A stretch of 64,000 nucleotides of DNA from an uncultured Paracoccus sp. Its GTDB lineage: Bacteria; Pseudomonadota; Alphaproteobacteria; Rhodobacterales; Rhodobacteraceae. Made by a program: the position numbers and the translations under genes. The stretch lies in the NCBI RefSeq assembly GCF_945915435.1, contig NZ_CAMEFG010000014.1:1-64000 (forward strand). Reading direction: 5' to 3'. Shown one piece after another: positions 32,277 to 41,387 of the stretch (position 1 is its first letter; each line of letters starts with the position of its first letter). A model generated the notes under the pieces. The model saw only the letters and a program-made list of their open reading frames with translations. It had not been told where the DNA came from and ran no database searches.

Positions 32277-32374
32277 GACCTCTCCTGTCGCTGTCTCGCC
32301 TCAAGATGTGGGGGATGGCACCGGATATCAACCGTCACCCCTGCCGGCAGCCGAAGCGCCGGGTCACGGGCAAA

Positions 32375-32707
<333 letters not shown>

Positions 32708-33919
32708 TCAGCCCGCCAGAAGCGCGCGCAGATCGCTGGCGGGATCGGCGACAAGGGCGGCATCGACCGGCCCGCCACGTTCCAGCACCCGCTTCGCGAC
32801 CATGAAGACGCGCGGGTCGTTCATCGCATCCACCGCCTGCAGCCGGTCGCCGTCGAAATACCAGTGCGAGCGGGCGGGACCGGCCCCCAACCGCGTCACC
32901 ACGCGGTCATGGGCGCCGGAAAGCCCGGCGATCTGCAACTTGACGTCGAACTGATCCGACCAGAACCACGGTTTTGCCTGATAGACCTGCCCCGCCCCCA
33001 GCATGTTCGCGGCTGCAACCTCGGCCTGATCAATGGCATTGCCGACGCTTTCCAGCCTGATCCGCCCACCGCGCCAGGGAAAAGAGGTGCAATCGCCCGC
33101 CGCAAAGATCGCAGGATCGGCGGTCCGGCAATATTCATCGGTGCTGATCCCGTTTTCGCAGGTCAGCCCCGCCGCCTGCGCCAGTTCGATATTGGGCAGC
33201 ACGCCGATGCCCGCGACAACCAGATCGGCAGGCAATTCGCTGCCATCCGTCAGCACGGCGCCGGTGACGCGGCCCCCCGCGCCGGTCAGATGCGCAAGGC
33301 CCACGCCCTCGCGCAGATCGACGCCGCGCGACAGGTGCAGGTCGCGGAAATAATCCGAGGTCTGGGGCGCCGCGACGCGGTTCAGGATGCGCGGCGCGGC
33401 TTCGATCAGCGTGACCCGCAGGCCCAGCTTGACGGCAGAAGCCGCGGCCTCAAGCCCGATATAGCCACCTCCAACGACCAGCAGGCGCAGGCCGGGCTGG
33501 CAAGCCTGCGCCAGCCTGTCGGCATCGGCCAGGCTGCGCATCACCAGCACGCCGTCCAGATCGGCGCCGGGCAACAACCGGGGCCGCGCGCCGGTGGCCA
33601 GCAGCAGGCGCCGATACGGCAAGGCATTGCCGTCCGACAGGACGACCTGGCGGGCCTCGCGCCGGATTTCGGTGGCGGTGCAGCCGGTCAGCAGGGTGAT
33701 GTCACGCTCGGCATAGAAGCCGGGTGGGCGCAGGAACAGCCGCTCGCGCGCCATCTCGCCCAGCAGATAGGCCTTGGACAAGGGCGGGCGCTGATAGGGC
33801 GGCGCGGGCTCATTGCCGATCAGCGTGATGGGGCCGCCATGTCCCAGATCGCGCAGCTTGCTGGCGGCGGAAAAACCCGCCTGCCCCGCGCCGATGATGA
33901 CGACCCCCTTATCCGTCAT
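32708..33919 (-). CDS. FAD-dependent ferredoxin reductase
   Basis: A 403-residue reductase of the putidaredoxin/rhodocoxin-reductase type. The FAD motif is VVIIGAGQAGFSAASKLR and the NAD motif LLVVGGGYIGLEAA. The second FAD contact is ISTDEYCRT...IFAAGDCTSF, and a C-terminal dimer domain follows. It moves electrons from NADH to the adjacent ferredoxin. It overlaps the carnitine dehydrogenase gene by 11 bp and precedes the ferredoxin by 9 bp, so it belongs to the carnitine/betaine operon. Confidence 0.9.
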   Translation of the reverse strand: MTDKGVVIIGAGQAGFSAASKLRDLGHGGPITLIGNEPAPPYQRPPLSKAYLLGEMARERLFLRPPGFYAERDITLLTGCTATEIRREARQVVLSDGNALPYRRLLLATGARPRLLPGADLDGVLVMRSLADADRLAQACQPGLRLLVVGGGYIGLEAAASAVKLGLRVTLIEAAPRILNRVAAPQTSDYFRDLHLSRGVDLREGVGLAHLTGAGGRVTGAVLTDGSELPADLVVAGIGVLPNIELAQAAGLTCENGISTDEYCRTADPAIFAAGDCTSFPWRGGRIRLESVGNAIDQAEVAAANMLGAGQVYQAKPWFWSDQFDVKLQIAGLSGAHDRVVTRLGAGPARSHWYFDGDRLQAVDAMNDPRVFMVAKRVLERGGPVDAALVADPASDLRALLAG

Positions 33920-34859
33920 GGCTGCCTTCCGCCCGCAGGGGTGCGGTCACCTTCTGCATGGCGGTGATCAGCGCGTCGCGCTGGCGGGAAAGTTGGGCGG
34001 GGCTGCGGTCGCCGGTTTCGGCCTGCACACCCGCGGCCAGATCGGCGGCAAGCGCGGGGTCCAGATGCAGCACGCCCAGGTCGTCCCACCAGCGGTTGAA
34101 GCTGTCGGTATATCGTTCGCAAAAGGCCGCAAGCCCGCCCTCGCCCGCGCCCAGATGGAACAGCATCGTCGGCCCCATCGCCGCCCAACGCAGGCCCGGC
34201 CCCGCCCAGACCGCCTTGTCCACATCCTCGACCGAGGCGACGCCGGTCTTGACCAGATGGATCGCCTCGCGCCAGATCGCGGCTTGCAGCCGGTTCGCGA
34301 CATGGCCGGGAACCTCGCGGTTGACGCGGATGGTGACCTTGCCGACCAGCCTGTAGAATTCTTCGGCCCCCGTGACGGCCGAGGGCCGGGTGCGATCGTT
34401 GCCCATCACCTCGACCAGCGGGATCAGGTGGGGCGGGTTGAAGGGATGACCCAAGACGAAGGGGCTGGGATCGGTCCAGCCCGCCTGCATCTCGCCCAGC
34501 GTCAGCCCCGAGGCGGACGAGGCGACGATGGCGCCGGGCCGCAAGGCCGGTTCGATTTCGGCATAAAGCGCATGTTTGATCGCGATACGCTCGGGCACGC
34601 TTTCCTGCACGAAATCGGCGCCGGTGACGGCTTCGGCTGCGCTGGCGTGAAAGCTCAGCGCGCCGCGGCGGCCCTTGGTAGCAAGGCCCAGTTCCAGCAG
34701 GGTCGGCCAGGCCTCGTCGATATAGCGGCGCACATCGGCCTCGGTGCCCGGCATCGGGTCGTGGACGGCGACATCGCGGCCCGAGGCCAGGAACAGCGCC
34801 GCCCAGCTTGCGCCGATGACACCCGCACCGATCACAGCAGTTTTCTGATATTCGCTCAT
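33909..34859 (-). CDS. lcdH: L-carnitine dehydrogenase (3-hydroxyacyl-CoA dehydrogenase family)
   Basis: A 316-residue NAD-dependent dehydrogenase, close to the 320 residues typical of carnitine dehydrogenase. The Rossmann motif is AVIGAGVIGASWAALFLASG. The catalytic region is VLGHPFNPPHLIPLVEV, which has the histidine, followed by REVPGHVANRLQAAIWREAIHLV. The C-terminal GPGLRWAAMGPTMLFHLGAGEGG is typical of LcdH-like proteins. It would oxidise carnitine to 3-dehydrocarnitine. The presence of BKACE, a betaine Rieske enzyme, a CdhR-like regulator and a betaine transporter makes this the best call over a generic 3-hydroxyacyl-CoA dehydrogenase. The start overlaps the upstream SDR stop (TAATG). 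Confidence 0.85.
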   Translation of the reverse strand: MSEYQKTAVIGAGVIGASWAALFLASGRDVAVHDPMPGTEADVRRYIDEAWPTLLELGLATKGRRGALSFHASAAEAVTGADFVQESVPERIAIKHALYAEIEPALRPGAIVASSASGLTLGEMQAGWTDPSPFVLGHPFNPPHLIPLVEVMGNDRTRPSAVTGAEEFYRLVGKVTIRVNREVPGHVANRLQAAIWREAIHLVKTGVASVEDVDKAVWAGPGLRWAAMGPTMLFHLGAGEGGLAAFCERYTDSFNRWWDDLGVLHLDPALAADLAAGVQAETGDRSPAQLSRQRDALITAMQKVTAPLRAEGSHDG

Positions 34860-35611
34860 TAATATAGCCCCGGCTGAAGCGGCGAGGCCGAGGTCAGCCC
34901 GCCGTCGATGGTGAAACATTGCCCGGTCACGAAACCGGAGGCATCCGAGACGAGCCACAGGATCGCCTCGGCCACGTCCTCGGGCCGCCCGAAGCGGCGC
35001 ATTGCATGACGTGCCAGCGCATCGGCCTTGGCCCGTTCGGGATCGCGGGCCAGCGCGAAACCGGCCTCGGCCATTTCGGTCGCGATCCAGCCCGGTCGCA
35101 CCGCGTTGCAGCGGATGCGGGGGCCGTGGTCGATGGCGATGGAACGGGTCAGGGCATGCACGAACCCCTTGGACGCATTGTAGATCGCCATCGACGGGTC
35201 CGCGACCTCGCCCGAGATCGAGCCGAGATTGACGATGCTGCTGCCCTCGGGTGCCTGCGGGATGAAAGCTCGGCACATGTTGAAGGTGCCGCGGCAGTTG
35301 GTGCCGATCACGCGATCCCAATCCTCGTCCGTGGTCTCGGTCACGGGTTTTTCGACCTGCACGCCTGCATTGTTGACCAAGACCGCGACAGGACCGAATT
35401 GCGCCTGCGCGGCGGCGACGATGCGTTCGGCATCCGCGCTGCGCGACACGTCGGCCTGCACCCAAAGCACCGCCTCGGCCAGGTCGGCGGGCCGGTCGCC
35501 GCGTCCGCAGGTTGCGACATTCGCGCCCGCCGCGCGCAGGCGGTCCACCGTGGCGCGGCCAATCCCGCGCCCGCCGCCGGTCACGATGGCGGTCTTGCCC
35601 CTCAGCGTCAT
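34859..35611 (-). CDS. Short-chain dehydrogenase/reductase
   Basis: A 250-residue classical SDR from the ATG at 35611. The cofactor motif is TGGGRGIGRA and NNAG lies in VLVNNAGVQVEKP. The catalytic Ser is in LGSISGEV and YNASKG holds Tyr and Lys. FTIDGGLTSASPLQPGLY is the usual C-terminus. Its substrate is unknown. It is coupled on both sides (ATGA with the aldehyde dehydrogenase, TAATG with lcdH), so it works in the same pathway, perhaps on a 3-hydroxy acid or an alcohol from the degraded side chain. Confidence 0.85.
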   Translation of the reverse strand: MTLRGKTAIVTGGGRGIGRATVDRLRAAGANVATCGRGDRPADLAEAVLWVQADVSRSADAERIVAAAQAQFGPVAVLVNNAGVQVEKPVTETTDEDWDRVIGTNCRGTFNMCRAFIPQAPEGSSIVNLGSISGEVADPSMAIYNASKGFVHALTRSIAIDHGPRIRCNAVRPGWIATEMAEAGFALARDPERAKADALARHAMRRFGRPEDVAEAILWLVSDASGFVTGQCFTIDGGLTSASPLQPGLY

Positions 35612-37029
35612 GCGTGGGCCACCATCACATGGCGCACCGCCGTATAGGCGTCCAGCGCAAAGACCGACATGTCGCAGCCCGTCCCCGAGCCTTTCATCGC
35701 CGCCCAGGGCATTTCCGGCGTGGCGACGCCATGCGTGTTGACCCAGGTGAAGCCGTAGCGTAGCCGGCTGCTCATCGCCATCGCCCGGCCCGCGTCTCGG
35801 GTCCAGATCGAGGATGCCAGCCCATAGCGCCCCCGGTTCACCGTGCGGATCACCGCATCCTCGTCCGAGAAACGCGAGACGGTGACGACGGGACCGAAAA
35901 CCTCGTTGCAGCCGATTTCCGCATCTTCGGCGACATTCGCCACCACGGTCGGCGCGTAGAAGAAGCCCGCGCCTTCGGGCCGGGTGCCGCCCGTCACCAC
36001 CTCGCATTCCGCGCGGGCGCGGTCCACGAAGCCCGCCACCCGGTCGCGCTGCGCGGCGGAAACCAGCGGACCCATTTCGACGCCCTCATCGCGGGGCTTG
36101 CCGGTCCTGATGCTGGCGACCGCCGTGGCCAGATCGGCCACCAGCCGGTCGTAAATGCTGTCATGCGCCATGATCCGGCAGGGCTGCGCGCAATCCTGCC
36201 CGGCGTTGAAATAGGCCCCGCCGCGGATCGTCGCGACCACGGCGTCGATATCCGCATCGGCGCAGACGATCACCGGCGCCTTGCCGCCCAGTTCCAGATG
36301 CACATGCCGGATCTGCTGCGAAGCCGCGCGCATCGCCGCCTGCCCGGTGGCGGGCGAGCCGGTGATCGAGATCGCCTCGATTTCGGGCGCGTTGATCATG
36401 CGCTCGCCAACCGACGGGCCGCGCCCGTGCAGCACGTTCAGCACGCCCCTGGGCAGCACGTCGCGCAGCAGTTCCGCCAGCCGCAGCGTGGACAGCGGCG
36501 TGATTTCCGACGGCTTCAGCACCACCGGGCAACCCGCCGCCAGGGGCGCGGCCAGTTTCCACGCAGCCATCATCAGCGGATAGTTCCAGGGCGCGATGGC
36601 CGCCACCGGGCCGACCGGATCGCGGCGGATCATGCTGGTGTGGCCGGCGACATATTCGCCCGCAGCCACGCCCTGCATCGTCCGCGCGGCGCCTGCAAAG
36701 AAGCGGAAGCAGTCGATGGTCAATGGCATCTCATCGTCCAGCGCCGAGGGCCAGGGCTTGCCGCCGTTCAGGCTTTCAAGCCCGGCCAGTTCCCCGGCAT
36801 TGGCTTCGATCACATCGGCGATCTGCAACAGCAGCGCGGCGCGTTCACCGGGGGTGGTGCGGCCATAGCTGTCGAAGGCCTCCGCCGCCCCGCGCATGGC
36901 GGCGTCGATCTGCTCGGGGCTGGCCTCGGGGACATGGGCGATTTCCTCGCCCGTCGCCGGGTTCCAGACCGGCAGCGCCTCGCCGTCGCCCGCGGCCAAC
37001 TCGCCGTTGATGAGTAGTTTCGTCTGCAT
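35608..37029 (-). CDS. Aldehyde dehydrogenase, betaine-/aminobutyraldehyde-dehydrogenase type
   Basis: A 473-residue NAD(P)-dependent aldehyde dehydrogenase. APWNYPLMMAAWKLAAPLA binds the cofactor and VLKPSEITPL is the loop with the adenosine-ribose contact. The general-base glutamate is in LELGGKAP, and the catalytic cysteine in FNAGQDCAQPCR. It is closest in motif style to gamma-aminobutyraldehyde and betaine aldehyde dehydrogenases. In this operon it could oxidise trimethylaminobutyraldehyde, malic semialdehyde (if the Rieske enzyme is CntA-like) or formaldehyde from demethylation. It overlaps the SDR by ATGA. Confidence 0.88.
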   Translation of the reverse strand: MQTKLLINGELAAGDGEALPVWNPATGEEIAHVPEASPEQIDAAMRGAAEAFDSYGRTTPGERAALLLQIADVIEANAGELAGLESLNGGKPWPSALDDEMPLTIDCFRFFAGAARTMQGVAAGEYVAGHTSMIRRDPVGPVAAIAPWNYPLMMAAWKLAAPLAAGCPVVLKPSEITPLSTLRLAELLRDVLPRGVLNVLHGRGPSVGERMINAPEIEAISITGSPATGQAAMRAASQQIRHVHLELGGKAPVIVCADADIDAVVATIRGGAYFNAGQDCAQPCRIMAHDSIYDRLVADLATAVASIRTGKPRDEGVEMGPLVSAAQRDRVAGFVDRARAECEVVTGGTRPEGAGFFYAPTVVANVAEDAEIGCNEVFGPVVTVSRFSDEDAVIRTVNRGRYGLASSIWTRDAGRAMAMSSRLRYGFTWVNTHGVATPEMPWAAMKGSGTGCDMSVFALDAYTAVRHVMVAHA

Positions 37030-37039
37030 CGTCGCCTCC

Positions 37040-37972
37040 TTAAAATGCCACCTTGTCGCCGCCCTTCAGACCAAGGCGCTCGCGCGCCTCGGCAGGCGTC
37101 GCCACGGTCAGGCCAAGCCCCTCGATGACCTGCCGGATGCGCGTGACCTGCTGCGCGTTCGAGGTCGCGAGTTCCCCCTTGCCGATGAACAGGCTGTCCT
37201 CCAGCCCCACCCGCAGATTGCCGCCCAACAGCGCGCTTTGCGTGGCGAAGGGCATCTGGTGGCGGCCCGCCGCCAGCACCGACCATTCGTAATTTTCCGG
37301 CCCGAACAGGCGGTCGGCGACCTTGTGCATATGGACGAGGTTTTCCAGATCGGCCCCGACGCCGCCAAGGATGCCGAAGACCATCTGGACGAAGAACGGC
37401 GGCTTGATCAGCCCCTGGTCGATGAACCACTTGATATTGTAGAGGTGGCTCAGGTCGTAGCATTCGAACTCGAACCTCGTGCCGTGGCCGTCGCCCAGCG
37501 TCTTCAGCGCATATTCGATGGTGGCGAAGGTGTTGGGGAAGATGAAATCGCGCGTCATTTCAAGGAACTTCGGCTCCCAGTCGAATTTCCAACCGCTGTA
37601 TTTGTCCAGCAAGGGGAAGATGCCGAAGTTCATCGACCCCATGTTCAGGCTGGCCATTTCCGGGCTGGCCGTGGTCGCGGCCAGCAGCCGCTCATCCATC
37701 GACATGCCAAGCCCGCCGCCGGTCGAGACGTTGATGACGGCATCGGTCGATTGCTTGATGACCGGCAGGAACTGCTGGAAGATCTCGGGGCGCGGGTCGG
37801 GCTTGCCCGTTTCCGGGTCGCGGGCATGCAGGTGGATGATCGCGGCGCCGGCCTCGGCGGCCTCGATGCTGGCGCGGGCGATTTCCGCCGGCGTGATCGG
37901 CAGATGCGGCGACATGGTGGGCGTATGGATGCCGCCGGTGGGGGCGCAGGTGATGATGACGGATTTGGCCAT
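37040..37972 (-). CDS. Beta-keto acid cleavage enzyme (BKACE, DUF849)
   Basis: A 310-residue TIM-barrel BKACE. The zinc-binding HLHARD lies at about 47-52, within GAAIIHLHARDPETGKPDP. NVSTGGGLGMSMDERL and a long RFEFECYDLSHLYN also identify the family. BKACEs cleave a beta-keto acid with acetyl-CoA into acetoacetate and a new acyl-CoA. Next to lcdH the expected substrate is 3-dehydrocarnitine, giving betainyl-CoA. It begins 10 bp after the preceding SDR and 11 bp before the aldehyde dehydrogenase. A thioesterase that would release betaine was not found. Confidence 0.88.
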   Translation of the reverse strand: MAKSVIITCAPTGGIHTPTMSPHLPITPAEIARASIEAAEAGAAIIHLHARDPETGKPDPRPEIFQQFLPVIKQSTDAVINVSTGGGLGMSMDERLLAATTASPEMASLNMGSMNFGIFPLLDKYSGWKFDWEPKFLEMTRDFIFPNTFATIEYALKTLGDGHGTRFEFECYDLSHLYNIKWFIDQGLIKPPFFVQMVFGILGGVGADLENLVHMHKVADRLFGPENYEWSVLAAGRHQMPFATQSALLGGNLRVGLEDSLFIGKGELATSNAQQVTRIRQVIEGLGLTVATPAEARERLGLKGGDKVAF

Positions 37973-37982
37973 TGTCTTTCCT

Positions 37983-38780
37983 TCAGAATTTCATTTGCTG
38001 GACCTGCGCCGACAGCCCGCCATCCAGCACCCAAAGCTGCCCCGAGGCATAGCGCGCCTCGTCCGAGGCCAGCCAGTTGACCAGGTTGGCGATGTCTTCC
38101 GGCGTGCCGCAGGTGCGGGTCGGATGCACCGCCTTGACCTGATCCAGCACCGTGTCGAGACTGCCGCCCCCGGCCCCCGATCCTTCGCCGCCGAAGAAGC
38201 TGCGCAGCATCGGCGTGTCGACATAGCCGGGGCAGATGGCGTTGACGCGGATGCCCTCGGGGCCGTGGTCGCAGGCCATCGCGCGGGTCAGCGCGTGAAC
38301 GGCGCCCTTGGTCGCGCAATAGGCGGCCAGCCCCGGATCGGCGATGAACCCGTCATAGGAACCGAAATTGATGATCGAGGCCATCCGCCCGCCCGCCGCC
38401 CCCTTGCGCAGAAGCGGCAGGGCGTATTTCGAGGGCAGGAAGGTCCCCGTCACGTTGATCGCGAAGATGCGGTTCCAGTCCTCCAGCGAGGTGTGTTCGA
38501 TCGTATGTTCGATCTCGATCCCCGCCGCGTTGACCAGAACGTCCAGCCTGCCTTCCTCGGCGCCGATGCGGTCCATCGCGGCGCGGGTCTCGGCCTCGCT
38601 GGTGACGTCCAGCCGGATGAAGCGGCTGGCGTCGGGCGCGTCGCCCGTGCTGCCAGTGTCGCTGAGATCGGCGGCATAAACGACCGCGCCTTCGCGCAGG
38701 AAGCGGGCGCAGATCGCGCGGCCGATGCCGCCGCATCCGCCGGTGACCATCGCCACTTTCCCTTGTAGAATCCCTGTCAT
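37983..38780 (-). CDS. Short-chain dehydrogenase/reductase, 3-hydroxybutyrate-dehydrogenase-like
   Basis: A 265-residue SDR. The cofactor site is VTGGCGGIGRAICARFL; NNAG is replaced by NAAGIEIEH; the catalytic Ser is in NFGSYDGFIADPGL; and YCATKGAVHAL holds Tyr and Lys. The end is GQLWVLDGGLSAQ. In the pathway BKACE releases acetoacetate, so interconversion with 3-hydroxybutyrate is one option, but the sequence alone does not fix the substrate. It lies 77 bp downstream of the Rieske gene and 10 bp upstream of BKACE. Confidence 0.82.
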   Translation of the reverse strand: MTGILQGKVAMVTGGCGGIGRAICARFLREGAVVYAADLSDTGSTGDAPDASRFIRLDVTSEAETRAAMDRIGAEEGRLDVLVNAAGIEIEHTIEHTSLEDWNRIFAINVTGTFLPSKYALPLLRKGAAGGRMASIINFGSYDGFIADPGLAAYCATKGAVHALTRAMACDHGPEGIRVNAICPGYVDTPMLRSFFGGEGSGAGGGSLDTVLDQVKAVHPTRTCGTPEDIANLVNWLASDEARYASGQLWVLDGGLSAQVQQMKF

Positions 38781-38857
38781 GTCCTGGACTTTCAGTCGGT
38801 TGTGGCCCGCCGCCCGCGTCTTGCGCGCGGGCTTCGCGGGATGTTTGCAGGGCGGCC

Positions 38858-40000
38858 CTAGGCGCGTGCGGCCCTGGCATAGGCGTCCAGCACCAGCCCG
38901 TGGAAATGGTGCAGCGCATGTTCGGACTGGCCCGAACCATCCGGGTCGTTCACGATCCGCCCTTGCGTGAAGGCGGGGGTGTTCATCCCGCGCTGCACGC
39001 TTTCGACAAGGCCGATATCCTCGGGCTGCAAGACCTCGTCGATATAGCGGATGGCTTCCTGTTCGGTCGCGTCCGCCTCGGGCGTTTCCAGGTAGAAGTC
39101 ATAGGTCTCCAGCGTCCGGTCGGGACCCGCGGGAATGACGTTCAGCACGATCATCGAAGACCGCCCCGGATAGCGCATCAGGCAGGTGTTCGGCCACAGC
39201 CACCAGACGGCATGGGTCTTTACCTTGGCGTTCGACGTGTCATAGGCGCTGTTCGAGGTCTTGCCAGCCTCGGCCATATGGCTGGAATAGATGCCATGCG
39301 TGGTCACCTTGTAGGTGTCCATATCGACCAGCGTGCAGAAATCCTTGTGCGCGGTCGGGCAGTGGTAGCATTCGAGGAAGTTGTCGATGACGTTCTTCCA
39401 GTTCGAGCGGATGTCATAGGTCAGCCGGTGTCCGAAGGTCAGGTTGTCGATGTCGGGCGCCCAATGCCGGATCTCGGTTTCCAGGTCGCCGGACAGCTTG
39501 GACAGCGGCTCGGCCTGCGGATCAAGGTTGACATAGACGAAGCCGCAGAATTCCTCGACCTGCACCTGGTCGAGGCAGATTTCCCTGGCGTTGAAATCCT
39601 CCAGCGTCTCGGTATGCGGGGCGCGGACAAGCTGGCCGTCCAGCTTGTAGGTCCATGCGTGATAGGGGCACATGATCCGCGTGGTATTGCCGTTGCCCTC
39701 CAGCAGGTGATGGGCGCGGTGCTTGCAGACGTTGTAGAAGGCGCGCAGCTTGCCCTCGCGGTCACGGACCACCGCGACGGGCTGGCCGGCGATCTGGACG
39801 GCGATATAGTCGCCGGGGTTGCGGACCTTCTCGACATGGCAGACCCATTGCCACGTCCGGGCGATGATGGCTTGCAGATCGACCTGATACCAGCGCGGGT
39901 CGGTGTAGGCATCGGCGTTCAGCGACATGGTGCGCGAGGGGTTCGCGTCATAGCCGCGCGATATGGCGTCGAATTCCGACTTGTTGGGAAGTTCCGTCAT
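38858..40000 (-). CDS. Rieske non-heme iron oxygenase for quaternary amines (GbcA/CntA type)
   Basis: A 380-residue Rieske oxygenase alpha subunit. The Rieske cluster is bound by C92/H94 (NVCKHRAHH) and C111/H114 (MCPYHAW). The mononuclear iron site is in FLECYHCPTAH, with H213, H218 and the bridging E210 of the carnitine/betaine subgroup. The C-terminus EDIGLVESVQRGMN...GRIVNDPDGSGQSEHALHHFH is shared by CntA (carnitine to trimethylamine) and GbcA (betaine N-demethylation). With lcdH and BKACE present, betaine monooxygenase is the more coherent role. The electron donor is probably the ferredoxin pair at the other end of the operon. GGATATC precedes the ATG. Confidence 0.85.
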   Translation of the reverse strand: MTELPNKSEFDAISRGYDANPSRTMSLNADAYTDPRWYQVDLQAIIARTWQWVCHVEKVRNPGDYIAVQIAGQPVAVVRDREGKLRAFYNVCKHRAHHLLEGNGNTTRIMCPYHAWTYKLDGQLVRAPHTETLEDFNAREICLDQVQVEEFCGFVYVNLDPQAEPLSKLSGDLETEIRHWAPDIDNLTFGHRLTYDIRSNWKNVIDNFLECYHCPTAHKDFCTLVDMDTYKVTTHGIYSSHMAEAGKTSNSAYDTSNAKVKTHAVWWLWPNTCLMRYPGRSSMIVLNVIPAGPDRTLETYDFYLETPEADATEQEAIRYIDEVLQPEDIGLVESVQRGMNTPAFTQGRIVNDPDGSGQSEHALHHFHGLVLDAYARAARA

Positions 40001-40089
40001 GGCGATATCCTTTCATGCGGGGGCAGCCCTGGCGTGTTCGGATGGCTGTTTCTGGAATCAGGATAGCCGCGGCGGATCGCCGCGCTTGT

Positions 40090-40136
40090 CGCCTGATCGA
40101 CATCGGTTTGTGATTTTTGGACGGCTTGATCAGGCG
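40090..40136. promoter_or_regulatory. Inverted repeat upstream of the Rieske operon
   Basis: CGCCTGATC (40090-40098) and GATCAGGCG (40128-40136) are perfect 9-bp arms 29 nt apart, spanning the end of the regulator gene and the start of the operon leader. They could be paired half-sites for the GlxA-type regulator or the stem of a terminator for the regulator mRNA. There is a T-run inside the loop (GATTTTTGG). Confidence 0.4.
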
Positions 40137-41143
40137 CCCTTGCGGTGCATCGGCCAGGCCCGGAATTCGAAGGGAATTCGCCCCTCGGACCGATCCGCGC
40201 GGGGCGGGATGCCGAAGCGTTCGCGATAGGCCTTCGAGAAATGCGCCTGGCTGGTGAAGCCGCTGGCCGCCGCGATCTGCGCCATCTGAAGGTCGGTCTG
40301 CGTCACCAGCCCCCGCGCCCGGTCCAGGCGGATATCGCGGTAATACAGCACGGGGGTCTTGCCGATATAACGCTCGAACAGGCGGTTGATCTGGCGTTGC
40401 GACAGCCCGACCCGTTCGCACAGTTCGGGGATGGGCAGCGGTTCTTCGAGGTTCTTTTCCATCTCGGTGATCACCTGCCGCAGCGCCTTGGGTGCGGTGT
40501 AGCCCAGCGGTTCGATGGCCGAAGGGTTCTGGGGCGAGCCTTCGGGGCGGATGGTGGGATGAAAGATATAGCGCGCCGCCGCATTCGCCAGCGCATTGCC
40601 GCAATGGCTGCGCAGGAAATGCAGGCCCATGTCGATGGCCGCCGCCCCGCCGCAGCAGGTGAAACGCTGCGGGGTCAGCGTGAACAGGTCCTCGGACACC
40701 TCGATATCGTCATGCAATTCGCCCAGCGCGTCGATATGTTCATAGTGGACGGTCGCGCGCTTGCCATCCAGTAATCCGGCCTGCGCAAGGATGAAGGCCC
40801 CGGTGTCCAGCGCGCCGATGGTGACCCCCGCCCGCGCCCAACGCCGCAGGGGCACCAGCAATTGCGGCGAGGCATGGGCCTCGGGCGACCAGCTTGAGGA
40901 AACCACAACGATGTGGAACGTCTCGGACGCAATCTCGGACAGGACACGGGTCTCCACGCTCAGCCCGTTGCTGGCCTTGACCAGGCCACCCTCGACCGAG
41001 GCGAACTGCCAGCTTACATGCGCGGTGCCGTCCAGATAATTGGCCGCCCGCATGGGATCGACGAATCCCGTGGTCGCCAGAAGGTTGAAACTCGGCGTCA
41101 CGATCATCAGGATCTTCAGCGTGCGATCCGTTTCCTGGGGCAT
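40130..41143 (-). CDS. GlxA-family regulator of carnitine/betaine catabolism (CdhR/GbdR-like)
   Basis: A 337-residue regulator. The DJ-1/PfpI-like sensor is at about 10-190: MIVTPSFNLLATTGFVDPMRAANYL, GALDTGAFILAQAGLLDGKRATVHYEH and FTCCGGAAAIDMGLHFL (quoted as short family blocks). An AraC HTH is at about 225-320 with ERVGLSQRQINRLFERYIG and ASGFTSQAHFSKAYRERFG. In pseudomonads such proteins (GbdR, CdhR) respond to betaine or carnitine and activate the catabolic genes. It lies between the catabolic operon, on the same strand 129 bp away, and the divergent betaine transporter, which fits control of both. Confidence 0.85.
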   Translation of the reverse strand: MPQETDRTLKILMIVTPSFNLLATTGFVDPMRAANYLDGTAHVSWQFASVEGGLVKASNGLSVETRVLSEIASETFHIVVVSSSWSPEAHASPQLLVPLRRWARAGVTIGALDTGAFILAQAGLLDGKRATVHYEHIDALGELHDDIEVSEDLFTLTPQRFTCCGGAAAIDMGLHFLRSHCGNALANAAARYIFHPTIRPEGSPQNPSAIEPLGYTAPKALRQVITEMEKNLEEPLPIPELCERVGLSQRQINRLFERYIGKTPVLYYRDIRLDRARGLVTQTDLQMAQIAAASGFTSQAHFSKAYRERFGIPPRADRSEGRIPFEFRAWPMHRKGA

Positions 41144-41387
41144 GGCGCTTTCGGGTGTGGCGAATTGGGAATAATTCCTGACGATCCATTGTAAAAATCG
41201 CGCGGATTTTCAGCAAGGATTCTTTGCGCCGCCCTTCACCGGCGCCAATGCGCCGTCCTTGGACGAAGGGCCACCTCAACCGCTTGGGCGATTTTTGGCA
41301 AATAACAGTCGATCTTTGACAAACCAAATCTCGCTTGCGTGCAACACTTCCACAAAACCAACCATAACCGTGTTCAGGGAGCCTACC

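Noticed and set aside
38858..40000. Firm call of the Rieske enzyme as CntA (carnitine to trimethylamine)
   Set aside because: The motifs fit CntA and GbcA equally, and lcdH plus BKACE argue for betaine as substrate; no CntB-type reductase is adjacent.
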